A stretch of DNA of 64,000 bases from Liolophura sinensis (lineage: Eukaryota; Mollusca; Polyplacophora; Chitonida; Chitonidae), in assembly GCF_032854445.1 (NCBI RefSeq), contig NC_088298.1, forward strand, positions 2,912,160 through 2,976,159, in the 5' to 3' direction. The first letter of the stretch is position 1, and each line of letters starts with the position of its first letter. Positions 54,372 to 64,000 of this stretch are shown here, one piece after another. The notes under the pieces were generated by a model that had not been told where the DNA came from, searched no databases, and saw nothing but the letters and a program-made list of their open reading frames with translations. The position numbers and the translations under genes are program-made.

Positions 54372-54726
54372 AGAATCAGGCAATGGGTTGATTGTACATG
54401 TACTGAATCAGGCAATGGGATGATTGCACATGTACTTAATCAGGCAGTGGGATGATTGCACATGTACTGAATCAGGCAATGGGATGATTGTACATGTACT
54501 GGATCAGGCTGTGGGATGATTGTACATGTACTAGATCAGGCTGTGGGATGATTGCACATGTACTAGATCAGGCTTTGGGATGATTGTACATGTGCTGAAT
54601 CAGGCTATGGGATGATTGTACATGTACTGAATCAGGCTTTGGGATGATTGTACATGTACTGGATCAGGCTATGGGATGATTGTACATGTACTGAATCAGG
54701 CTATGGGATGATTGTACATGTACTAA
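54372..54726. repeat. 32-bp minisatellite
   Basis: Eleven units of GAATCAGGCAATGGGATGAT then TGTACATGTACT. Unit length is constant; substitutions are shared by neighbours. Confidence 0.96.
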
Positions 54727-55224
54727 ATTTCCACACTTTAGTATTTACTTTCACCAACCCAAACAAATGTGAATATTTACACCAACAGTGACCAGATATG
54801 GCATTAAGATGAGGTTTTCTTCCTTACACGAGGGTTAGCCTGCATTCTTGTTGAACAGCAGTCCAGATGCCTGGTTGGGGTCAAGGTATCGTGCCAACAA
54901 TTGACTCCAGTAATCACAACCTATGTGTCCATGTAAAAAGCTAATTAGTAAGTAACTCATGAAGTCAAGCCTTATGTCATAACCAAGGAAAACCATATGT
55001 AGAATATCCTTTTTTATATAACCTGTTTTGAAACATTCTTAGTCAACTATTGGGTTCAGAGAAATAATTTGCACAGTTTTATGAAGGTTGCATGTTCAGT
55101 GACACAAACATTTTTTAGCATTTTTAGAATCATTTTCGTAATAATTGTATTCATAAATTCTTCTGAAAAAAAGTGGTTGAAAAGGTTGAAGATGTACAGT
55201 AATCCTGTAATCTAGAAATGGCAT

Positions 55225-56165
55225 GTGTGTACGTTTATACTGTGTGAGAAGTGTTGGAGGTAGCTCCATCCCTGCTGTGTCATATACTGTGTGAGAAGTG
55301 TTGAAGGTAGCTCTATCCCTGCTGTGTCATATACTGTGTGAGAAGTGTTGGAGGTAGCTCTATCTCTGCTTTGTCATATACTGTGTGAGAAGTGTTGGAG
55401 GTAGCTCTATCTCTGCTTTGTTATATACTGTGTGAGAAGTGTTGGAGGTAGCTCTATCCCTGCTGTGTCTGGTTATGTTTGGAAGATGGCATGCACACAT
55501 TCATGTGTGGTTATATACTGTGTGAGAAGTGTTGGAGGTAGCTCTATCCCTGCTGTGTCTGGCTATGTTTGGAAGATGGCATGCACACATTCATGTGTGG
55601 TTATATACTGTGTGAGAAGTGTTGGAGGTAGCTCTATCCCTGCTGTGTCTGGCTATGTTTGGAAGATGGCATGCACACATACATGTGTGGTTATATACTG
55701 TGTGAGAAGTGTTGGAGGTAGCTCTATCCCTGCTGTGTCTGGCTATGTTTGGAAGATGGCATGCACACATTCATGTGTGGTTATATACTGTGTGAGAAGT
55801 GTTGGAGGTAGCTCTATCCCTGCTGTGTCTGGCTATGTTTGGAAGATGGCATGCACACATTCATGTGTGGTTATATACTGTGTGAGAAGTGTTGGAGGTA
55901 GCTCTATCCCTGCTGTGTCTGGCTATGTTTGGAAGATGGCATGCACACATACATGTGTGGTTATATACTGTGTGAGAAGTGTTGGAGGTAGCTCTATCCC
56001 TGCTGTGTCTGGCTATGTTTGGAAGATGGCATGCACACATTCATGTGTGGTTATATACTGTGTGAGAAGTGTTGGAGGTAGCTCTATCCCTGCTGTGTCT
56101 GGCTATGTTTGGAAGATGGCATGCACACATACATGTGTGGTTGTGTTCTGTGTGAGGTGTTGAAG
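55225..56165. repeat. 90-bp higher-order minisatellite
   Basis: Eight units of 90 bases from about 55420 (TATACTGTGTGAGAAGTGTT ... TTTGGAAGATGGCATGCACA) are almost identical. Four shorter, about 50-base units without the GGCTATGTTTGGAAGATGGC part precede them. Its 90-base period keeps a 243-codon frame open by chance. Confidence 0.96.
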
Positions 56166-59100
56166 ATGCAGATGTGGTGTCATTCCAGTGGAATGAGGGC
56201 ATTGTTTAGAAAAATGGCATTGTGGTGTACAGTGTATATAGTGTTAAAATATACAATGTCTCGCGTGTTGAAATCGTTGATGTCCAGTGAAAGAGTCACT
56301 ACTGTCTTGTACATATAGATGGAATGCATATGTGTGTTAATGATAATGTCTTCATAATTTCAGTAGACTAATTAAAGAAATGCCAATATGTTTGGAAAGA
56401 TGACATATCTACGTGGTTGCTGAATGTTGAATGTTGTTACGTTAAAGATTTGAGCCTTTGGTACAATTTAGCAGTATGACAGTCGTGGATATTACGATTA
56501 CCTTAAATCACATATCATTTCAGTCAAAATAGCTTTGAAGATTGGTGTGATCATGCCAAAACCATATTGGGGAACTTTGAGGTGGAAGTCTTTTGTCGCT
56601 AAAGGTAAAGAAAGCCCTGTGACAGTTTTGGCGCATAGATTGCATAACTGTTAGGCAACTTCATTTGGTATTAATCTAGCAATCACCAGTTTTGCTATGT
56701 CCATTTACACCTCTTTCCTTCCGGAACCTCTTAAGTTCCCAAACACTCAGCTTCTTAGTTTGCTCCATCATTTGTTTACTCTAAGTATCTTTTTGTGAAA
56801 CTTTTCTTTCAGATGCCTAAGTTACAGTATATAATGTGATCGGAAAGGGATGCCTGATATTTTTGTCTTATAGTACAATAGGACGTTTTAGACCAGCCTT
56901 AAAAGAGTTCAAGTATTGAGGGATAAGTCTGAGCTAAAACAAAACTCTGCATGTCTGCAACTTGAGATGTGGGTGTAATGAGGATGATTTTAATAGGCAG
57001 TAAGAATTTGCTTTGTAAAACAGAATCCTAGTTCTTCTGTTGTAAAAACTGGAAAACGTTTGTTATACGATATTTCTCACGTGCCGAAGATGTAGTTTCA
57101 GATTTAAATCTAATCTATTCCTGTTTTGGGAAAATATATCAACTAAAATTTTACAATGAGTGCAAAATTTTGAAGTGTGGGTCACATGTTGTTGTTGTTA
57201 GGAATAAGATACATATTTGCTGCCTGATCAAGTTGAAGTGAAATATCATGTTTTTGGTTTACTCTCACATACCTTATCCATTATTGAACTCAAGATCTCT
57301 TGAGAAACACTGAAGATCAATTTTTGTACAGTAAGTTTCCTTTTTTAAAATACATTTAAGATCTGTTAACACTTCAAGTTTATTTATTCAGATTTGTTCA
57401 GCTTGTATTTATTCATTTTTTCGTTCACATATCTGTTTTTCCATTCGATTTTAAATCAAACCATGAATCGCTGTATTTGTTTTATCATCAAAAATACAAC
57501 CGTATCTACGTATTATGCATGTATACTTTATTTATAGTTGTATGCATTAAATGCGTGTAAAACAGTGGAGTAGAAGATACTGTACAAAAGTGCATTGCTA
57601 TCTGCAAGGAGTTCTCAAAGCACCTGATGACAAAATACTGCTTGGAAACGTAAATTTTGGCTTTGTTAATGCTCAACAAATTTCAGCGAAAGTAAGGGAC
57701 AGAAACATACCAGTTTTAATAGTTAAAATTTTGACTTAAGTCTAAGATCGCTGCGTGATCCGCAGTCAGGTGTATGTATTGATCTTTTTATTTTGTGTAA
57801 TGCCCCTTTAGTATAGTTTTCATTGATCTGTGTTTATAATGTACAAATCTAATTAGAAAAATTAGATTCCTGTGAATGTCTCTGCATGGTGGACAAATCA
57901 TAATGCCTTAGTGGGGTATCACATCTTACCAGCACTATATGTTGAAAATCAAATACTCGAATCGACATGTATAAAGGTCGGCAGTGAAAAACAGATGCGT
58001 AGTGCGTTTCACCAGTGTGACTATTTCAGCGTCTCCACCCACCTCGAATTTCCCCTTTAATATCACCAGGCATTTGTACGTGTTTAGAGTAAATCCCACC
58101 CCCAGACGGGTTGTCTATAGACTCCCACACAAGCCAGCAGTATTAAACTCCTGGGACCAATATTAGTACGTACTCTCAGGTACCGTTGGGGTCATCGGAT
58201 AAATCACATAAAACAGTGCTCAAATCTTTATCAGGTAAAGAAAAGGTCGTCCTATAGATGAGATCGAACTGTCACTAAAACCGTTCAACGGTAAGGTAAA
58301 CACCTTGTGGAAAAATGAGATCAGTCGTTCCTGAGAAGGGTTTAAGGTGAGGTATGACACTAACTTAAAGCGCATATCAAGTATCACAAAGGATATATTA
58401 CACAACATCTGAAAAACCACATTTAAAATGTTCCCTGAAGTGGTCTTATGTTTAAAAGATCACATCGAAAAGGTCGTTAAGGCCCTTCAGCTGAGTTCAT
58501 CAAACAGTTCCCTAAATTCAATCTGAATTTCTGAATCGGCGTGGTTAAAAAAGACCTGGTAAAATCAGACCCGAACACGGTTTTCTGTCGAAGTAAGAAA
58601 CCACTGTACCAACAGCATCGAAATGTTTCAAAGACTTTCTGATGTTAAATTTTAAGCGGACATCACCATCAGACTACCCTGTTGTGCTGTACATCGCATA
58701 TTAAGCGTCAGCATGATCCCATCAAACAGATTCGAATACTTTTCATAAGAGAAAGTAAACGACAACTGCAAGAGCTCGCCAAATGGTTCTAATACTTATC
58801 TGGGTAAAATATACAGTATGATAAAGACCACATCAAAGTGTTGAGGAATCTAGGTTTATTAGATGTGTAATCAACAATTTTTTGAGGGCCGCCGTAGAAA
58901 TTTATACGCTGTAGAAAAAAGCCAGACGTAAAACCGCCATGATATATAAAAAATGTGCCTTTTTGAAAAAGTCATAATAAATATATGATGAAATAAAACA
59001 TTGAAGAATTTCTTTGATCAGGGTTTATTGCCTTGCATCTGAAGGAAAATTGTACGGATTGACTATCGCGTATAGGTTCCTCCTCGGCATGTAGTAGAGT

Positions 59101-59738
59101 TTACTTGTATACAAATTTCTGTACGCTGGTGTTCACTTATTTTTTCGTCACGAAGCTTTTTTGACTGATTTATTGCTGAATTTGAACATCAACAATTTCT
59201 TGAGCAGACATATTTTGCTCAAAGTAAAGTTGTTTGACATTATTGATGTGCTTTCATTTCAAACAGTTGAAGTCATGATGATTGAAATGAAGCTGGTTAT
59301 TTATCGTGGTTACGTACGTGTTTAGGACTCGATTTGCAACTTTTGAAATTTGAAGAAAATTTCCCGAAAGATCTTCCCCCATTTTCAGCTTGGTTTCGGA
59401 AAGCATGGAAGTAGAAGAGGTCAGATTGAGCGGATAGCAAATATATCCTAGACGAAAACAAATTGAGACGGCTTGGTGACAGATTTTATATGTGACATTT
59501 CGTGCACATTGTAATTAAGTCGACGTTATGCCCACACGTATTGGTCGCCATGCTAATGCATGTCACTCATTGTCACATATGGTGTGAGCACGGGGGTACA
59601 TGTGCACTGATTTTCAGTATACATGTATTTCAAACATTTTAAATCTACGCGTCAAAACAGATGTTCAAATCTATCTCTGTTAACCACGTCGAGATTGTTC
59701 AAATGCATGATGAGTTCTCTGTGATATACTCAATGAAA
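56166..59738. other. No recognised gene or repeat
   Basis: About 3.6 kb of AT-rich unique sequence. No exon-like segment with matching splice sites and no SINE copy were seen on either strand. Confidence 0.6.
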
Positions 59739-59750
59739 TTTGCGTTTTGA

Positions 59751-60020
59751 TTTATTTATTTATTTATTTGATTGGTGTTTTACGCCGTACTCAAGAATAT
59801 TTCACTTATACGACGGCGGCCAGCATTATGGTGGGTGGAAACCGGGCACAGCCCGGGGGAAACCCACGACCATCCGCAGGTTGCTGACAGACCTTCCCAC
59901 TTACGGCCGGAGAGGAAGCCAGCATAAGCTGGACTTGAACTCACAGCGACCGCATTGGTGAGAGGCTCCTGGGTCATTACGCTGCGCTAGCGCGCTAACC
60001 GGCTGAGCCACGGAGGCCCC
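59751..60020 (-). mobile_element. SINE-A full-length copy with perfect target-site duplication
   Basis: It reads tail first: TTTATTTATTTATTTATTTG, GATTGGTGTTTTACGCCGTA, CGGCGGCCAGCATTATGGTG, down to GCTGAGCCACGGAGGCCCC. TTTGCGTTTTGA flanks it at 59739-59750 and 60021-60032. It is the most complete copy here, including the whole tRNA-like head, and probably the youngest. Confidence 0.97.
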
Positions 60021-60032
60021 TTTGCGTTTTGA

Positions 60033-61530
60033 AGAATCACTGTTTAGCAAAAATAAGAGTATAGCGTTTGTATAACAAGGGATCGTAAATTCCAACGGAC
60101 GAAAACATTTTACAACAATTATGATCTGCATGGAAAATACACGCTTATTCACTCAGTGTTATTTATTTGGGCGCGATGTCTCTGTCGGAGTGCTTATTAG
60201 GCACATCGTACATTTTTGTATTGCTTTTGCGAAGCGGGCACGATGAGGTTATGAAGTGTAGTTAATTACCGTTGTAAGATACATCATCTAGACCGCTGTG
60301 AAGTCAGTCAAATTTGTGTTATGTTAATTTTTGGCGTAAATGTCATGCAAGATCAAATGACTTTCCGTGTTGTTAGACAGACTCTTGTCACATATCAGTG
60401 CTATCATTTTGAAGAAATTGAAAGCTGAGAAGCGAGATTTCGCACTGTGCATGAACTGTATCTCTAATCGTTGAAAAACCTTGCATGTCTTTTTGCTTAT
60501 ACCCGGGGCCTTTCGAAGCCATTTATGCCGTCCATTGATGTATACCTTTGCCTTTAACTCATGTGTATATAGCTCTTCTTTTTGTCATATAACAAATCTG
60601 TTAGTATTTGAGGGACGTTATATGGCACGACACTGCAATTTGTACACTGTACACTCATTTATACTTGGAAAACTATTGGTCTTGCTACTTTTCATTTTGT
60701 ATATATGATGTATTTTTGCTGAAAATGGGGTACCTTTTTTGGCGCAATGGCGAGTCTGCTCCGGGCTGAATTGATCGCTGTTCCTTTCCAATGTATGCGT
60801 AATAGTATACTTTTTTGGATTGCACGCAAAACGTCATGTCAAAGGTGCAAATGATTTGAAGATAGTACAGAGTGCACAGTGCACACATTTCGAAGGTTCC
60901 TCGTTCCTCATTGTTGGGTGTGGCAAATACGATTCTGGCGATCTTGCTTTTAACCGTTGCAGTTTCATTTTGATGAACATGAGTGTGTTTCATACTATAT
61001 TTCGAGAAGTCTTACCAACCCTGTCCTGGGGAACTAACTAACACTGAGGAACTAGACGTGTATATAACAGAACTGATCCTTGGTTATGGGACCGTGTCGT
61101 AATGCTTACTCTGAGTGCCCCTCTGATGTTGCTATGCTCAACAAATGCCGTCCCACGTATATAATATGTTAGATCAACAAGTATCTTATAAGGAAGTAAG
61201 AAAATAAATAATGGTACCAGAAATTTTGTAACTAAAATTCTCGTTATATTGTTTTTACTTTAGATGTTACTTTATGATGTGTAAATAGATTATCCTTATT
61301 CGTTGTTAAATGTATACGAATTAACACACTGTTTATAGAGGCAGTCAGTGCTACTGTACAGTTCTGTGCGTGTATTTCGTAAAGGGACTCAAATCAATGG
61401 GATTCAGTAAAGTGTGTATTTGTTTCCAATTGTGTTTTGCTAGTTACTCTTTATCTCTATATTTAATCTTTCAGTCACAAGGAGCTCTGGGCAGGGTTAT
61501 TCAACAGGCGTGTTGATAGCGCTGCCGTAT
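60033..61530. other. No recognised feature
   Basis: Unique sequence; no exon, array or element identified. Confidence 0.55.
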
Positions 61531-61787
61531 TTTTTTTATTAATTGATTGGTGTTTTACGCCGCATATACACTAGTCTATTTCGCTTAAGCGACGGCAGCC
61601 ATCTTTATGGTGGGAGGAAACCGGGCTGAGCTCGGGGGAAACCCACAACCTTTCGCCGTTTCGCAGACTCCACATAGACCGGAGAAGAAGCCAGCATGAG
61701 AGGAAATCACAGCGATCACATCGGCGAGAGGCTCCTGGTCATTGAGCCGCGCTGGCACGCTACTCACCTCGGCCACGGAGGCCCTCA
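61531..61787 (-). mobile_element. SINE-A copy, near full length
   Basis: TTGATTGGTGTTTTACGCCG, TTTATGGTGGGAGGAAACCG, GAGGCTCCTGGTCATTGAGC and CTCGGCCACGGAGGCCC. The B-box region is damaged (AGGAAATCACAGCG). Confidence 0.93.
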
Positions 61788-62569
61788 TGGTTTATATGCT
61801 GATGGACGGGGAAATACATAGTGAAAAGTACATGTATGGGACGAATTAAATTGAACTGTTTTCTGTAAATTTGTCTTGCGCTGCATTTTAAGGTATAATT
61901 TATTACTGCGAGGTACACTCTCTCTCAGCTGCATGAAACCCGCCACGTTGTCATGTTGCTTTTTTTGGGGAAGGGCAGGCTTTAGACTGGATCCGACCAA
62001 TGTCTGTACCTTTCTGTAGATAGCTCTGTTCACCAGCATATAAAAATGGAGAGATGCAGTACTGAATGTACCTATACCGTACACTCATTACAGCGTATGC
62101 GTCGCTCTCTACATTTCGCTTTACATCTCTACCTTCACTAGAATAGCTTGAACTTTGGAGCCTTTGACACACACGTAGGCTTTGTTCGGCTTGGCTTCAT
62201 CATGTCTGACCTCTCGCGGAACTGTTTCAGCACCCAACAATAAAATTGTTTTTGGTTTTGGTGAAAATCATGCTGTACATACCCTAGATAAAGAGAATGC
62301 ATACATGTGTATAAAGTATTGTTCGAGACAAAGGTTGAGACGGTTTGTGTTTTCAGACATCATTCCTCCCTCATCACCGTGACCCCAGTGACCTCGGCGT
62401 CGTTGAATATTTTTGTACAAAATTTACTTGTGGTGGCAGTGATGTAAAGCGAAAGATGGAGAGTTACGTATGCGTTGTAAGGAGTGTGCCTATAACATCT
62501 TACCAATGACGCCGCACTGACCTTTGGCAAGTAGACAGTGATACATGCCGAATTGTGGTGATTTAGATC
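61788..62569. other. No recognised feature
   Basis: Unique sequence with short chance ORFs only. Confidence 0.55.
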
Positions 62570-62662
62570 TAGGCGCCTTGGTTTTCTCCACCAATAAAGC
62601 TGACCGCCGTCTTATATAAGTGAAAAGCTCTTGAGTACGATGTTGAACATTAACCAAATAAG
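62570..62662 (+). mobile_element. SINE-A tail fragment, old
   Basis: GGTTTTCTCCACCAATAAAG, TATAAGTGAAAAGCTCTTGA and AACATTAACCAAATAAGT. Confidence 0.75.
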
Positions 62663-63248
62663 TCGTGGGGTTGTCCCGTATGTCAGACCTGACGCGTGAC
62701 TACCATGGCGACAACTATACACATGTACACTGCTGGCTGGCGTTGTGACGACGTTAATACGTATCGCAGTTAAGTGTCTAGGAAACATGCCCGTGCAAAA
62801 CGCCCCAATATGCAAGTTGAATATAACTGATATATTCTACGTGTATTTCACTTTGTCGCGAACTCATTTTCATGATTCTTTGCATTGTTTTATGGATTGT
62901 ATTTATGAAGTTTCTTGTCCGCATTACTTATGCCTTGAGACAATGTAAAAGATTTTCAGCACAGAGGGTAAAAACAGAGCAGCGACGACACGGTGACAGA
63001 TGGCAAATATTCACACCTAACCGGTGAAAAACGGCTACAGCATAGATAGTAAAATCAGAGCAGCGACGACAGTGTGATGGCAAATGGCCACATATATGCA
63101 CGCAGCATTCGCGTTATGCACACGTTGCTGCTGTGCATATCGACGTAATGCTAGTTTTCGAGTTTGAACTCTTTAATCCCTAAAGGGAAAAGTCCTCGTG
63201 TATATCATATGACCTGGCAAAAAGTGTTTTGATCACAGTAACTATAAC

Positions 63249-63394
63249 ATGAACGTCTTACAAAAAGTTTTGCAAAAAATTAGAGAAGACGAAGTATGGA
63301 GAATATATATGAGCAGAACGTTTGTGAGCTTGAGAAGTTTCGAAAGGAAAGAGGTGTATTGTGTTCCTCTGGAACACGGTGAGTTTGGTGATCG
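63249..63394 (+). CDS. Candidate first coding exon of an unidentified gene
   Basis: The ATG at 63249 opens MNVLQKVLQKIREDEVWRIY then MSRTFVSLRSFERKEVYCVP and LEHGEFGDR, followed directly by a consensus donor CG|GTAAGT, phase 2. The start context AACATGA is acceptable. The composition looks protein-like (mixed charged and hydrophobic, no low complexity), unlike nearby chance ORFs. I do not recognise the family and cannot see the next exon within the last 600 bases. An earlier donor CACG|GTGAGT at 63379 is also possible. Confidence 0.4.
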
Positions 63395-63562
63395 GTAAGT
63401 TAATGTTGGCAATGGTTGCTTAAAATTTTTCATAAGTCAGACTGTTTTTACTTATAACGACAAAGGAGTTTACACTTGAAGCTCCCCAACTGTCCCGTGA
63501 CGTGAAAGTAATCGGTTGCATAGCCGATTTGAAGTTTGGTTCTCATGCATTTGTTCATTTAA

Positions 63563-63605
63563 AGATTTATGTACTTATTTGATTGCTGTTTTACGCCCTA
63601 CTTAA
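63563..63605 (-). mobile_element. SINE-A tail fragment
   Basis: ATGTACTTATTTGATTGCTG, then TTTTACGCCCTACTTAAC. Only the last 40 bases are recognisable. Confidence 0.6.
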
Positions 63606-64000
63606 CCTTGTTTAAAGACAGTTTTGACTTCAGTTAGGTAAAATTTGTCGTGCCGAATTGAACAAAACTAAAACGTGTAAATTGCCTATCGGCTTTATAG
63701 TAGAATCGTGTACAGCTAGTCTCTATCGACATGTGGTAGCGCCGTACATTCGCGCCTAAATCACAGAATCACAAAATAAATACTTATGGACTTCAGTCAA
63801 ATTATTTCACAGTTTATCGGTAAAATATTGTTTCTATTTAAACACCTTGTGTATCTATGATAGTTTTGTAGGCCCTGTAAGTATAAATTGTACATGGGGA
63901 GTATATTGACGGCGAAGGTTGCCAATTTTCTTAGTCTTTTCTTAGACATAACCCTACTAGGGAGTGAAAAAACCTCATTCCAACTTCAATACGAAACGGA

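Noticed and set aside
55432-56163. 243-codon repeat protein
   Set aside because: A 90-base tandem unit with chance open frame; near-identical DNA with no codon-level pattern of selection.
59740-59977. ORFs on both strands over a SINE
   Set aside because: SINE-A copies give the same chance peptides (FDWCFTPYSRIFHLYD, GFLSG) at many places in the window.

Overview
This is nuclear DNA of a multicellular animal. Two split genes with canonical GT-AG introns can be read exon by exon, and the rest is introns, SINEs, small terminal-inverted-repeat elements and many minisatellites. The repeat style (tRNA-derived SINEs ending in AATAAATA, frequent ACATGTACATGT) suggests a marine lophotrochozoan, most likely a mollusc. 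That placement is inference; the species cannot be named from the sequence.

Layout. (1) 1-11517, minus strand: the 5' part of ERP44, an ER thioredoxin-fold chaperone. Seven coding exons are found; the 3' part lies beyond the left edge. (2) 11518-13430: the space between two head-to-head genes, holding two internally deleted SINEs. (3) 13431-39699, plus strand: BBS9 (PTHB1), a BBSome subunit of ciliary trafficking. All 22 coding exons join with consistent phases into a 939-residue protein, near the human length of 887. (4) 39700-56165: no recognised coding exon but very rich in minisatellites and hairpin elements. A possible non-coding last BBS9 exon starts at 53048. (5) 56166-64000: mostly unique sequence with a few SINEs and a candidate first coding exon of an unknown gene at 63249-63394.

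The two genes act in different compartments: ERp44 retrieves proteins in the early secretory pathway, and BBS9 builds the BBSome coat for cilia. The sequence gives no sign of joint function beyond their divergent arrangement.

The most unusual signal is inside BBS9. At eight or nine exon-intron junctions a segment spanning the splice site has been tandemly copied, giving anything from two or three echoes to arrays over 1 kb. The junctions are at 18931-19060, 19437-20624, 21644-22125, 26100-26660, 29640-30523, 31787-32150, 33540-33655, 35589-35935 and 36553-36640. Introns beside these exons therefore carry many decoy donors, decoy acceptors and partial exon copies. In addition, a SINE landed on the acceptor of the last coding exon, and its target-site duplication (TTGTTTTAAG) rebuilt that acceptor. 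Other notable items are two palindromic elements flanked by TTAA, a 477-bp foldback, a TA-flanked TIR family with one copy interrupted by a SINE, and a deleted mariner-like element with a trace of transposase.
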